Shown here in pieces: positions 1 to 7,788 of a stretch of DNA of 16,387 bases. The stretch spans positions 1-16,387 of the forward strand of contig CAITEG010000025.1 of NCBI GenBank assembly GCA_903891365.1. The letters are read 5' to 3'. Within the stretch, counting starts at the first letter, position 1. Every line of letters starts with the position of its first letter. The notes beneath the pieces are model-generated. The model saw nothing but the letters and a program-made list of their open reading frames with translations, was not told the origin of the DNA and did not search any database. This stretch comes from an uncultured bacterium. GTDB taxonomy: Bacteria > Patescibacteriota > Minisyncoccia > Phycocordibacterales > UBA9973. A program made the position numbers and the translations under genes.

Positions 1-2
1 AT

Positions 3-281
3 GTTAATAAAAACTATTTAATTCATAATATACCAGAAAATAAAAATGAATTAGTTTTTTCTGGTGATTTTGAATATGAGAATAATAAATTTAATTTGAT
101 ATCTGATAAAGAGGGTAAAAATATTTTAGAGATTTTTGGAGGAGTAAATAAGTTTAAAAAACATTGTGAGGAGATAGTTTCTATAGTTAGGGAAGAAAGA
201 GGGAAGAAATCTCTACTTGAAGATGAAAAAACTGCCGAAATAATGGAAAGTCTTCCAGACAGGCCTTGGAGGCCTGTCTAA
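3..281 (+). CDS. Unrecognised protein, C-terminal fragment
   Basis: An open frame enters from the left edge of the window and ends at TAA 279-281, giving at least 92 residues. No ATG is seen in this frame, so the true start is probably upstream of the window; a TTG at 96 is possible but unsupported. The visible part is charged and soluble-looking, with a Lys/Glu-rich, probably helical C-terminal half and no membrane segment. I do not recognise the family. The last codons (DRPWRPV) are written by the arms of a 9-bp hairpin, so the end of the protein doubles as a possible terminator. Confidence 0.5.
   Translation, partial: VNKNYLIHNIPENKNELVFSGDFEYENNKFNLISDKEGKNILEIFGGVNKFKKHCEEIVSIVREERGKKSLLEDEKTAEIMESLPDRPWRPV
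257..279 (+). terminator. Hairpin overlapping the stop codon, possible terminator
   Basis: A perfect 9-bp inverted repeat, AGACAGGCC (257-265) and GGCCTGTCT (271-279), flanks a 5-nt loop TTGGA. Its right arm runs into the TAA stop. The downstream sequence (AAAGATTTTG) is only weakly T-rich, so termination is plausible but not certain. Confidence 0.45.
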
Positions 282-341
282 AGATTTTGAGGGATTTGAG
301 GGGTTATAGTGTATTTTTTAATATTTTTAATATTTTTTTAG

Positions 342-370
342 TTGTTATTTTTTTGATGATTTGATATAAT
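342..370 (+). promoter_or_regulatory. Promoter giving a leaderless transcript for the MBL-fold gene
   Basis: A -35-like TTGTTA (342-347), a 17-nt spacer and a consensus -10 TATAAT (365-370). The -10 is extended by TGA directly upstream. Only six bases separate the -10 from the ATG at 377, so transcription should start at or next to the A of the start codon. Confidence 0.65.
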
Positions 371-376
371 ATACAG

Positions 377-1003
377 ATGATTATTACATACCTAGGAAAG
401 CAATTTTTTAAGATCGGACAAGGAAGTTTAGTAATGGCAGTCAACCCTATAAGCAAAGATTCAAAATTAGATATTAAAGGAGCACGTTTTGGTTCTGATA
501 TAGCACTCTCTACAACCAACCATCCAGATTATAATGGTTTCGATATGGTCTCGCATGGAGAGACTGTTCCTTTTGCTGTGAAAGGTCCTGGTGACTACGA
601 GATCAAAGGAATTTTTATAAAAGGTATAATGACAGAGACAATGCTTAGTGAAAAGAAATTTATAAATACAATTTACTCTCTCACGATTGAGAATATTTCT
701 ATTTGTTTCCTTGGCTGTATGTCTAACAGTAAAATTACTGCTGAAACTCGTGGTCAAATAGGTTCACCTGATATTCTTTTTGTTCCTATTGGTAATCATG
801 ATTTACTTGATCCTACTGAAGCGTATAAATTAGCTGTCTCTCTTGAACCAAAGGTTATTATACCTATGGATTATGATGAGAAGACACTCAAGGCGTTCCT
901 CAAAGAAGGTGGTCAAGATAAGGTGACACCTATAGATAAGTTTACAATTAAGGCTAAGGAATTAATCGGCCGAGAAGGAGAAATAGTAGTATTATCAAGT
1001 TAA
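377..1003 (+). CDS. Metallo-beta-lactamase-fold protein (UlaG/COG2220-like) with degraded metal site
   Basis: A 208-residue protein with the framework of the small UlaG/COG2220 branch of the metallo-beta-lactamase superfamily: an N-terminal MIITYLGKQFFKI strand, a GPGDYEIKGIFIKGI segment (70-84), DILFVPIG (132-139) and EPKVIIPM (157-164). The family uses a THxHxDH motif plus a later Asp and His to bind metal. Here the motif region reads STTNHPDYN (45-53), so only His49 and Asp51 remain. The LGD position is LGC (Cys114), and the IPMH position is IPMD (Asp165). Hydrolase activity is therefore doubtful, and a structural or binding role is inferred. It precedes a small membrane protein and gyrA on the same strand. 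The start is fixed by the adjacent promoter; there is no Shine-Dalgarno sequence. Confidence 0.7.
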   Translation: MIITYLGKQFFKIGQGSLVMAVNPISKDSKLDIKGARFGSDIALSTTNHPDYNGFDMVSHGETVPFAVKGPGDYEIKGIFIKGIMTETMLSEKKFINTIYSLTIENISICFLGCMSNSKITAETRGQIGSPDILFVPIGNHDLLDPTEAYKLAVSLEPKVIIPMDYDEKTLKAFLKEGGQDKVTPIDKFTIKAKELIGREGEIVVLSS

Positions 1004-1013
1004 TTGGGGTCTA

Positions 1014-1056
1014 CCGCGCTAAAAGGATGGTTGTGCGGCACGATTTCACTAAATCG
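1014..1056 (+). promoter_or_regulatory. Two-hairpin structured leader, copy A
   Basis: Stem 1 is CCGCGC (1014-1019) with GTGCGG (1033-1038), 6 bp including one G-U pair. Its 13-nt loop reads TAAAAGGATGGTT. Two bases later stem 2 is CGATTT (1041-1046) with AAATCG (1051-1056) and loop CACT. The ATG at 1060 follows after three bases. A second copy with different but still paired stems lies at 7907-7952. In both copies the loop GGA ends 33 nt before the ATG. The loop AAAGGA resembles a Shine-Dalgarno core but is much too far from the start unless the RNA refolds. It also resembles a GGA-in-loop site for CsrA-type proteins. The function is unknown. Confidence 0.55.
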
Positions 1057-1059
1057 AAT

Positions 1060-1386
1060 ATGAAAGCATATATTAAAAAAATACAATCAAAAGATGAAGA
1101 TACACGCAAGTTTATATTCATCGTCTCTCTTGTTTTGTGTATGGCTATCGTTGGTTTTATTTGGATATATAATTTAGGCACTCGTTTTAGTAATCCGAAA
1201 GTTGCAGAACAAACAAATGAAGATATTAAACCGTTCAAACTTTTCACTAACTCTATCTCTGATACATACAAGAATGTAAGTGCGAGTGTCGGTAAAGCTT
1301 CAAGTTCTATAGAAGGAGTAAAAGCTGAGACAACTCCAACCCCAGAAAAAAAGATAGATTTAATACCAGTAGAATATACAAACTAA
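1060..1386 (+). CDS. Small single-pass membrane protein, unknown function
   Basis: A 108-residue protein. It has a basic N-terminus (MKAYIKKIQ), one strong membrane helix at about residues 18-38 (FIFIVSLVLCMAIVGFIWIY), then a Ser/Thr/Lys-rich tail ending in a PTPEKK stretch, probably extracytoplasmic. An ATG at 1027 would add 11 residues but falls inside the hairpin loop of the conserved leader. The second copy of that leader lies wholly upstream of its ATG, so 1060 is preferred. The gene ends four bases before gyrA, so the two are probably co-transcribed. I do not recognise a family. Confidence 0.65.
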   Translation: MKAYIKKIQSKDEDTRKFIFIVSLVLCMAIVGFIWIYNLGTRFSNPKVAEQTNEDIKPFKLFTNSISDTYKNVSASVGKASSSIEGVKAETTPTPEKKIDLIPVEYTN

Positions 1387-1390
1387 TAAT

Positions 1391-3844
1391 ATGCCAAAAG
1401 AACAACCAGAAGAAATAAAAAAAGAACATGTGAATGTTATAGGAGTTGATATTAGTCGTGAGATGAAAGATTCTTTTATCGACTATGCGATGTCGGTTAT
1501 TACTGATCGTGCACTTCCTGATGTTCGTGATGGACTCAAGCCCGTGCATCGTCGTATTCTTTATGCGATGAATGAGATGGGTCTTACTGCTTCTTCTCGT
1601 TTTCGTAAGTCGGCAGCCGTAGTGGGAGATGTGCTCGGAAAGTACCACCCTCATGGTGATGTGGCTGTTTACGATACGATGGTAGGTATGGCTCAAGACT
1701 TTTCTTATCGATATCCACTTATTCACGGACAAGGTAACTTTGGTTCTATCGATGGTGATGGAGCAGCTGCTATGCGTTATACGGAAGCTAAGATGTCAAA
1801 GATATCATCTGTGCTACTTCTTGATTTAGAAAAAGAGACAGTAGACTTCCATCCGAACTACGATCAGACTCGCAAGGAGCCGGTAGTTCTTCCTACTGCT
1901 GTACCGAGTCTACTTCTAAACGGTACTTTGGGTATCGCTGTTGGTATGGCGACAAATATTCCTCCACACAACTTGGCTGAAGTCATTGATGCAACTATAC
2001 ACTTGATAGACAACAAAGATGCTTCGACAGAAGATCTTATGGAATTCGTCAAAGGTCCAGACTTTCCGACAGGAGGGGTTGCTTACAATAAGACAGACTT
2101 GCTTCACGCTTACTCGACAGGACGTGGTGGAGTTGTGACTCGTGGTGAAGCTGAGATAGTAGAGCAAAAGTCAGGAACGTACCAGATTATCATTACTTCT
2201 ATTCCTTATAGAGTAAACAAATCAAATCTTATCGAGTCTATTGCTCTTCTTGTACAAGAAAAAAAGCTGGAAGGAGTGAAAGGTCTTCGTGATGAATCTA
2301 CAAAGGATATTCGTATTGCTATCGATCTAAAGAGTGGAGTTATACCGGAGAAAGTTCTCAACTATATCTATAAACATACACAACTCGAGCAGTCTTTCAA
2401 CTACAACATTGTGGCTCTTGTCGACGGTGTACCTCAGACACTTTCACTTAAGAGTTTGCTTGGAGAATTTATCGGTCACAGAATCGAAGTTGTTCGTCGT
2501 CGTACAGAGTTTGACTTAAGGAAAGCTAAAGAACGCGAGCATATACTCCTTGGGCTTAAGAAAGCTCTCGACCATATCGATCGCGTAATATCTGTCATTC
2601 GTGCTTCTAAAGATACTGCTACAGCCAAGCTCAACTTGATGAAAGAGTTTAAGTTCTCTGACTTACAAGCGACAGCCATTCTTGAGATGAAACTTCAGAA
2701 GCTCGCCGGTCTTGAGAGAAAGAACGTAGAACTTGAACTTAAAGAAAAGCAAGAACTTATCAAAGCTCTCGAGACATTGCTCGCTAGTCCAAAGAAGATG
2801 CTGAAAGTCATTAGTGATGAACTTGCCGAAATAAAAGAAAAGTATAGTGATGAGAGACGCACACGCATCGTCAAAGGTGGAGTGAAGTCTATCAATGATG
2901 AAGACCTCATTCCTGAGAAAGAGTCTGTCCTTGTATTCACCAAGGGTGGCTATGTAAAGCGTACAGACCCAGGAGAGTACAGAACTCAAAAGAGAGGTGG
3001 AGTGGGAGTCATCGATATTGAAACTAAAGATGAAGATTTTGTAACCATGCTCGTATCTGCAAGTACTCACAGTGAATTACTATTCTTTACCAATAAAGGA
3101 AAAGCTTACCAGATAAAGATGTACGATATACCAGAAGGAAAACGCGCGACAAAAGGTAAGTCCATAATGAACTTTATGGCTCTGGAAGGTGACGAGAAGG
3201 TAACCTCAATTTTGCCGATAGATAAAGAGACAAAGAAGACAGTAGAGCACCTTATGATGGTAACCAAGATGGGAGTCACAAAGAAAGTTGCCGCAGAAAG
3301 CTTCAAAGATGTACGTAGAAGTGGACTTATCGCTATCAAGCTTGATAAGGATGATGAGCTCGAAGCAGTTCTTGCTGTGGTAAAAGGTGATGATATCATG
3401 CTTGCAACAACAAATGGTCAGTCTATAAGATTCAAAGAAAGTGATGTTCGTGAGATGGGACGTGGGGCAGGAGGAGTCAGGGCTATGAAGCTTGGAAAAG
3501 GTGACTTCATCATAGGAGTTGATCGTATTGCCAAGGGAGACACTGCTAAATCTTTCTTAACTCTTTCTTCAAATGGATTAGGTAAGAAAACAAACATCAA
3601 AGAATACAAAACTCAAAAGAGAAGTGGTTCAGGAATCAAAACTGCGAAGGTAACTCCAAAGACAGGCAAGCTCATCGTTGCTAAAATAGTTGGTGAAGAG
3701 AATGAAATCATTGCTGTCTCACAGAAAGGTCAAGTGATACGTGTGGATCTCAAGTCTATACCTACTTCCGGACGTCAAACTCAAGGAGTAACTATCATGA
3801 AGCTTCATGCTGGTGACTCTATCGCATCTATTACGTGCTTATAA
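1391..3844 (+). CDS. gyrA: DNA gyrase subunit A
   Basis: An 817-residue type IIA topoisomerase subunit that, with GyrB, introduces negative supercoils. The breakage-reunion domain begins near residue 26 (FIDYAMSVITDRALPDVRDGLKPVHRR). The catalytic tyrosine is Tyr130 in AAAMRYTEAKM, preceded by Arg129. The C-terminal beta-pinwheel carries a GyrA box, QKRGGVG (533-539), which favours gyrase over topoisomerase IV. Later blades hold GRGAGGVRAMKL and a QKRSGSG box-like repeat. In the quinolone-resistance region HPHGDVAVYD, the position of E. coli Ser83 is Val91 while the Asp87 equivalent (Asp95) is kept. gyrB is not in the window. No Shine-Dalgarno sequence precedes the start; translation probably follows the upstream small gene. 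Confidence 0.97.
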   Translation: MPKEQPEEIKKEHVNVIGVDISREMKDSFIDYAMSVITDRALPDVRDGLKPVHRRILYAMNEMGLTASSRFRKSAAVVGDVLGKYHPHGDVAVYDTMVGMAQDFSYRYPLIHGQGNFGSIDGDGAAAMRYTEAKMSKISSVLLLDLEKETVDFHPNYDQTRKEPVVLPTAVPSLLLNGTLGIAVGMATNIPPHNLAEVIDATIHLIDNKDASTEDLMEFVKGPDFPTGGVAYNKTDLLHAYSTGRGGVVTRGEAEIVEQKSGTYQIIITSIPYRVNKSNLIESIALLVQEKKLEGVKGLRDESTKDIRIAIDLKSGVIPEKVLNYIYKHTQLEQSFNYNIVALVDGVPQTLSLKSLLGEFIGHRIEVVRRRTEFDLRKAKEREHILLGLKKALDHIDRVISVIRASKDTATAKLNLMKEFKFSDLQATAILEMKLQKLAGLERKNVELELKEKQELIKALETLLASPKKMLKVISDELAEIKEKYSDERRTRIVKGGVKSINDEDLIPEKESVLVFTKGGYVKRTDPGEYRTQKRGGVGVIDIETKDEDFVTMLVSASTHSELLFFTNKGKAYQIKMYDIPEGKRATKGKSIMNFMALEGDEKVTSILPIDKETKKTVEHLMMVTKMGVTKKVAAESFKDVRRSGLIAIKLDKDDELEAVLAVVKGDDIMLATTNGQSIRFKESDVREMGRGAGGVRAMKLGKGDFIIGVDRIAKGDTAKSFLTLSSNGLGKKTNIKEYKTQKRSGSGIKTAKVTPKTGKLIVAKIVGEENEIIAVSQKGQVIRVDLKSIPTSGRQTQGVTIMKLHAGDSIASITCL

Positions 3845-3866
3845 GTTTCCAAATTTAACGGCAGGG

Positions 3867-3875
3867 TGTTATAAT
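3867..3875 (+). promoter_or_regulatory. Extended -10 promoter, leaderless start of the methyltransferase gene
   Basis: TGTTATAAT is a perfect extended -10 element. Six bases separate it from the ATG at 3882, so the transcript should begin at the start codon. No good -35 is seen at 17 nt (TTCCAA at best), which fits an extended -10 promoter. Confidence 0.65.
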
Positions 3876-3881
3876 ATAAAC

Positions 3882-4409
3882 ATGTTTTCAAACCCAGAAC
3901 AAAATATTCTCAAACTAGGATTAAGGGAAGGTATGCGTGTTGCAGACTTAGGATCTGGGACAGGAGCTTACTCTTTGTCTGCATCTAAACATGTCGGTCA
4001 TACAGGGCACATCTATGCTATCGAAGTTCAAAAAGGTTTAGTAAAGAAATTTGAAAGTGAGATAAAAGAAGTCGGATCTACAAACATAGAATGCATCTGG
4101 GGTGATATAGAAAAGAAAAATGGTACGAAGATTGCTGACCACTCTATGGACGCAGTTATCATTGCAAATGTTTTATTCCAAGCAGAAGATAAGCTTGGAC
4201 TTATCGACGAAGCTAAAAGAATTTTAAAAAAAGGAGGGAAGATATTATTTATCGACTGGAATACATCTCCCCGTGGGATGGGGCCATCGCCTTTTGATGT
4301 AGTTCCCGAAGATGTAGCAAAAGATTTATTTATTAAAAGAGGGTTTAAATTACAAGAAAAAATTACCACAAGTGAGCATCATTATGGTATAATTTTTACA
4401 CATGAATAA
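3882..4409 (+). CDS. Class I SAM-dependent methyltransferase
   Basis: A 175-residue Rossmann-fold methyltransferase. Motif I is VADLGSGTGAY (20-30), which holds the SAM. The acidic residue at the end of strand 2 is Glu48 in IYAIEVQ. An Asp in WGDIE probably contacts the adenine side, and LKKGGKILFIDWN near the C-terminus is the late conserved strand. It is one compact domain with no substrate-recognition module, so the substrate cannot be named. A longer frame back to 3807 overlaps gyrA and is rejected because the promoter -10 sits six bases before 3882. Its last eight bases overlap the start of the solute-binding-protein gene, whose promoter lies inside this coding sequence. Confidence 0.8.
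   Translation: MFSNPEQNILKLGLREGMRVADLGSGTGAYSLSASKHVGHTGHIYAIEVQKGLVKKFESEIKEVGSTNIECIWGDIEKKNGTKIADHSMDAVIIANVLFQAEDKLGLIDEAKRILKKGGKILFIDWNTSPRGMGPSPFDVVPEDVAKDLFIKRGFKLQEKITTSEHHYGIIFTHE
4385..4393 (+). promoter_or_regulatory. Extended -10 promoter inside the methyltransferase gene, drives the solute-binding protein
   Basis: TGGTATAAT is a perfect extended -10, eight bases before the ATG at 4402. It should give a leaderless or nearly leaderless mRNA for the solute-binding protein and perhaps the pilin-like genes behind it. Confidence 0.6.
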
Positions 4410-5718
4410 TTTTCAAACAATTTTGGTTGCGATTTTTATGGCATTTTTTGTTTTTGGAGTTCTTATTTTCTCTGGTGCAATTAACCTCGGTAATAGTAAG
4501 AGTGGAGTAGATGCTATTACAGGGAAGATTGTCATCTGGGGTGACTTACCTAAAAGTGAAATGACTGAATTGTTTACAAATAATCTACAAAATGGGGGAA
4601 CTTTCTCTGTAAGTTATGTAGAACAAAATAAGGATACTTATCAGCAGAATCTTATCGAAGCTTTCGCTCGTGGGGAAGGTCCAGACTTATTCATTCTTGA
4701 CTCTGATATGTTACTCAAGAATAGTGGTTTTACTTACAAGATACCTTATGCCAATTTCTCAGAAAAGAGTTTTAGAGCAGCTTATATAGATGGAGCGGAT
4801 ATTCTACTTGCGAAGGATGGAGTTATGGGATTCCCACTTATCGTTGATCCTCTTGTCCTCTACTACAATAAAGATATGCTTTCCAATGAAAGTATCCTTT
4901 ACCCTCCAGCAACCTGGGATGAACTCTTTGGCTTAAGTGATAAATTAAATAAGAAGAAAACCGATGGTACTATCAGTCAGAGTATGATAGCTCTCGGTCA
5001 GTATGGCAATGTGAACCATTCGAGGGACATACTCTCAATGCTTCTTCTTCAGAGCAATAATCCGATAGTCACGAAGTCAGACACTGGATACACTCTTACC
5101 ATGAGGGACTCTTTGCCTAGTGGAGTTTCTCCTTTTACACAAATTATAAACTTCTTCTTAGAATTTTCTAATCCATCAAATACTTCTTACTCTTGGAATC
5201 GTTCACTTCCAAATTCTTTTGATATGTTTACAAGTGGTAAGCTTGCTTTCTATATCGGCTATGCTAGTGAACTTTTCAAGATACAATCCGTGAATCCAAA
5301 CTTGAGTTTCGATGTTGCTATGATTCCACAGACGAAGGGGGCAAATATCAAGCGCACATACGGTGATATGTATACAATGGTGGTAAATAAGAATTCAAAA
5401 AATCTAACTTCTGTTTTCGGGGTTGCGAACTTGGTGAACGATCCTGTCTTCCTAAAGCAGATGGCTGTGACTACTTCTCTTCCTTCTATGAATAGAGCTC
5501 TCCTCAATGACAAGCCGGCAGATCCTTATCTAACGACTTTCTTCAACTCAGCTGTCATCGCACGTTCTTGGCTTGATCCAGATAAGGATCAAACAAACTC
5601 TATCTGGAAAGATATGATAGAAAATTCATTATCAAACAAGCTCTCTGTAGGTGATGCTATAGATAAAGCTTCAAAGCAGATGGATCTTATCCTAAAGGAT
5701 TATGATATTAAAAAATAA
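4402..5718 (+). CDS. Membrane-anchored extracellular solute-binding protein (SBP_bac_1-like)
   Basis: A 438-residue protein resembling family 1 (sugar-type) ABC substrate-binding proteins. Typical features are the first strand GKIVIWGDL, the AFARGEGPDLFILDSD segment, GFPLIVDPLVLYYNKDML followed by PPATWDEL, and a late FTSGKLAFYIGYASE block. The N-terminus has an uncleaved-looking membrane helix at about residues 5-29 and no lipobox cysteine, so it is probably tethered by that helix. No permease or ATPase genes are nearby. It is one base from the first pilin-like gene, which suggests a shared function, perhaps ligand capture at a surface structure; that is inference. The start is set by the extended -10 eight bases upstream. 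Confidence 0.75.
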   Translation: MNNFQTILVAIFMAFFVFGVLIFSGAINLGNSKSGVDAITGKIVIWGDLPKSEMTELFTNNLQNGGTFSVSYVEQNKDTYQQNLIEAFARGEGPDLFILDSDMLLKNSGFTYKIPYANFSEKSFRAAYIDGADILLAKDGVMGFPLIVDPLVLYYNKDMLSNESILYPPATWDELFGLSDKLNKKKTDGTISQSMIALGQYGNVNHSRDILSMLLLQSNNPIVTKSDTGYTLTMRDSLPSGVSPFTQIINFFLEFSNPSNTSYSWNRSLPNSFDMFTSGKLAFYIGYASELFKIQSVNPNLSFDVAMIPQTKGANIKRTYGDMYTMVVNKNSKNLTSVFGVANLVNDPVFLKQMAVTTSLPSMNRALLNDKPADPYLTTFFNSAVIARSWLDPDKDQTNSIWKDMIENSLSNKLSVGDAIDKASKQMDLILKDYDIKK

Positions 5719-5719
5719 T

Positions 5720-6844
5720 ATGAAAAAAATATTTGGAGTTTTGTTTATTTTAGTTGGAGTAGTTTTCTCTTTTGGATTTATAAATAAAGTAATGGCAGGA
5801 AGTACTGCTAACTTTGCCACTGACGGAACGACAGAGAGTGTAACTATTCGCGTTGATGATGTAGATATAAATTCTGATGGAGTCAAGATAAGAGCTTCAG
5901 GCACTATCAAAGCAGGCACATATCATTTTAGTGTTTTTGAAGAAGCTAGTTATCCTAATAATAGAACTCAATTTAAATATGCTGCAGGTCCTACTATGAC
6001 GACGGTCTCTACTCCGGCTTCTGGTATTGAAGCCATCATGTCTGGCTTGAAGCCAAGCACACGATATGTCGCGGTTATGTATAAGGATAACTATGATACT
6101 TTTGTTGATACGCATTTTGAAACATTAGCAGATCTTAATAGTGGGGAAGAGAGTGTTTCAGTTTCTGATATAACACAAACTTCTGCCAAGGTTGTAGCGA
6201 AGGGGCTTATAGATGGGAATACTTATGATATTTATCTGACAGGAGATAGTGGAAAGACACCAAATGATACAGCATATAGTAAAAGTATAGCTGCCGATGT
6301 AGTAGATGGAACTGCTAGTACATCTTTTACTGGACTTAAAGCAGGGAATAATTATGTCGCTTATCTTGTAAAGAATAACGACACAAGTTCTTTCCTTGGA
6401 AGAAGTTACTTCACCGTTCCATCTTCTGCAAATGCAAACGCAGCAGCTACGCCTGATACACTTACAAATACAAAAGATAGTATTTATAAAGGAGGCATAG
6501 TTCCTGAATGTAATACAGGAGAGATAGATACAAAGACAGGACAATATAAGAATCCATGTAATTTTAACTACCTCATGATTCTTATAAATAGTATAATTAA
6601 ATTCTTGTTGTTTACTATTGCGACTCCACTCGTCGCCCTTATCATTATGTATACAGGCTATCTATTCATCACAGCTGGTGGAAACGCTGGCCAGACAGAG
6701 AAAGTCAGGCACATACTCTTCAACGCTGTCGTCGGCTACATCATAGCTCTCGCGGCTTGGCTCATAATAAATACGATAGTTTCTTCTCTTAATGTTGATC
6801 CAAAGATAAATACTTTCTTACAAAAAGATACACTTGTAAAATAA
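5720..6844 (+). CDS. Secreted protein with two beta-sandwich repeats and a C-terminal pilin-like two-helix domain
   Basis: A 374-residue protein with a signal peptide at about residues 1-26, ending VMA. Two fibronectin-III-like repeats follow, roughly 38-136 and 144-234. Each starts with ESVTIRV or ESVSVSD and ends with a G(L)KPSTRY or LKAGNNY strand and an F-x-T or F-T-V edge. After an Ala/Asn/Thr linker come two cysteines (264 and 280, possible disulfide), then two helices (about 289-316 and 331-357) joined by a charged loop, GGNAGQTEKVRH. The helical part matches the four following proteins and the VirB2/TrbC-like T4SS pilin type. The start at 5720 is one base after the upstream stop and gives a proper signal peptide; 5702 would overlap the upstream gene. 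Confidence 0.7.
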   Translation: MKKIFGVLFILVGVVFSFGFINKVMAGSTANFATDGTTESVTIRVDDVDINSDGVKIRASGTIKAGTYHFSVFEEASYPNNRTQFKYAAGPTMTTVSTPASGIEAIMSGLKPSTRYVAVMYKDNYDTFVDTHFETLADLNSGEESVSVSDITQTSAKVVAKGLIDGNTYDIYLTGDSGKTPNDTAYSKSIAADVVDGTASTSFTGLKAGNNYVAYLVKNNDTSSFLGRSYFTVPSSANANAAATPDTLTNTKDSIYKGGIVPECNTGEIDTKTGQYKNPCNFNYLMILINSIIKFLLFTIATPLVALIIMYTGYLFITAGGNAGQTEKVRHILFNAVVGYIIALAAWLIINTIVSSLNVDPKINTFLQKDTLVK

Positions 6845-6866
6845 TTAAAATTAATAGTCGCATTTA

Positions 6867-6872
6867 TATAAT
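6867..6872 (+). promoter_or_regulatory. Possible -10 element before the second pilin-like gene
   Basis: A consensus TATAAT lies ten bases before the ATG at 6883, with a weak TTAAAA 16 nt upstream of it. Transcription would begin a few bases before the start codon. The region is very AT-rich, so a chance match is possible. Confidence 0.35.
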
Positions 6873-6882
6873 AAAAAATAAA

Positions 6883-7377
6883 ATGAAAAAAATAAAAGGA
6901 AAAAAGTATAGTATCCTCTCTGGTTTGTTGAAGTATAGTTTTGTATTTGTACTTGTATTTACATTAATTCTTCCTGTATTAGTTGGAGCTGCGGGTCCTT
7001 TGAATAATGGGACACCTCCTTTAAATAATGGCACTCCTGCGTTAAATAATGGGACACCACCTTTAAACAATGGTACGCCTGGTGTAAATATAAATACAAA
7101 TATCGAGAATCCTTTAGGAAATAATATAGTAGATTTATCTACGTTTATACAAGCAGTTGTAAAGATAGTGCTCGTGGTAGGGATACCACTCCTTGCTCTT
7201 GCTATCATCTACGCTGGTTTCCTATTTGTGAAAGCTCAAGGAAATAGTGAGGAGCTTACCAAGGCCAAGCATGCACTCCTCTATACTGTCATCGGTGGGG
7301 CGCTTCTTCTTGGAGCATTCGTGATTTCCAATGCTATCGTTAGTACAGTGAAGGAAATAGGCCAAGGAGCTCAATAA
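6883..7377 (+). CDS. T4SS pilin-like two-helix protein with N-terminal PLNNGTP repeats
   Basis: A 164-residue protein. It has a signal peptide or anchor (about 17-37, ending LVGAA), four 7-residue repeats PLNNGTP/ALNNGTP (39-66), a short Asn-rich linker, then two membrane helices (about 91-117 and 131-156). The loop between the helices is AQGNSEELTKAKH. The helical core IPLLALAIIYAGFLFVKAQG is clearly related to PLVALIIMYTGYLFITAGG of the upstream gene, so they form one subgroup. The Pro/Asn/Gly/Thr repeat region is probably an exposed flexible spacer. The N-terminus is unusually basic (MKKIKGKKYS). No Shine-Dalgarno sequence is seen. Confidence 0.75.
   Translation: MKKIKGKKYSILSGLLKYSFVFVLVFTLILPVLVGAAGPLNNGTPPLNNGTPALNNGTPPLNNGTPGVNINTNIENPLGNNIVDLSTFIQAVVKIVLVVGIPLLALAIIYAGFLFVKAQGNSEELTKAKHALLYTVIGGALLLGAFVISNAIVSTVKEIGQGAQ
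6997..7080 (+). repeat. Four in-frame 21-bp tandem repeats coding PLNNGTP
   Basis: The units start at 6997, 7018, 7039 and 7060. They differ mainly at third codon positions and the first residue of unit 3 is Ala. The peptide is thus more conserved than the DNA, which points to selection on the protein repeat. Confidence 0.9.
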
Positions 7378-7426
7378 TTTTTTAAAAACGGTCGAAGATA
7401 TTAGAAATAATTTAAATTAAATAAAA

Positions 7427-7786
7427 ATGATGTTTACCAACGTAGCAGAAGCCGCAAAATTGATAGGGACAGAGATAACCTGTCCAGATGGTATCAAAAG
7501 TCTTACAGACTTGATCAACTGGTTCACTTGTACTCTCATGAATGCTGTTGTTCCACTTTTGTTTGCTTTAGCAATAGCAGGATTTATATATGGGATCATA
7601 AAGTATTTCTTAAGTGCTGATAATGAAGAACAGAAAAAAGCAGGGAAGAACTTCATGATCTGGGGTATAGTAGCGATTTTTGTCATGGTCAGTATATGGG
7701 GATTGGTAGGGATACTCTCAGGTACATTCCTAAGCGGTAGTCCAAATACGGGAGGAGTGATTCCAACCCTTCAAATCCAGAAATAG
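7427..7786 (+). CDS. T4SS pilin-like two-helix protein
   Basis: A 119-residue protein with helices at about 36-61 and 75-98 and a loop SADNEEQKKAGKN. The segment FIYGIIKYFLSADNEEQKKA is close to FLYGLVKYLLAPDNEELRTS of the last gene in the cluster, so they form a second subgroup. Two cysteines (19 and 35) lie before the first helix, at a place where the first paralog also has a cysteine pair. There is no classical signal peptide; the N-terminus may be remodelled on export or the start may differ. ATG 7427 is followed by a second ATG, and an in-frame TAA lies just upstream. It ends in TAG. Confidence 0.75.
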   Translation: MMFTNVAEAAKLIGTEITCPDGIKSLTDLINWFTCTLMNAVVPLLFALAIAGFIYGIIKYFLSADNEEQKKAGKNFMIWGIVAIFVMVSIWGLVGILSGTFLSGSPNTGGVIPTLQIQK

Positions 7787-7788
7787 TG

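Noticed and set aside
1307..1732. 141-residue minus-strand frame opposite the start of gyrA
   Set aside because: Composition is Ile/Ser/His-rich with no recognisable domain, and it lies wholly over two better-supported genes.
5690..5722. AAAGGA with a small hairpin (ATCC-TAAA-GGAT) before the gene at 5720, a third copy of the two-hairpin leader
   Set aside because: It lies in the coding end of the upstream gene, has no second stem, and the GGA-to-ATG distance is about 21, not 33.
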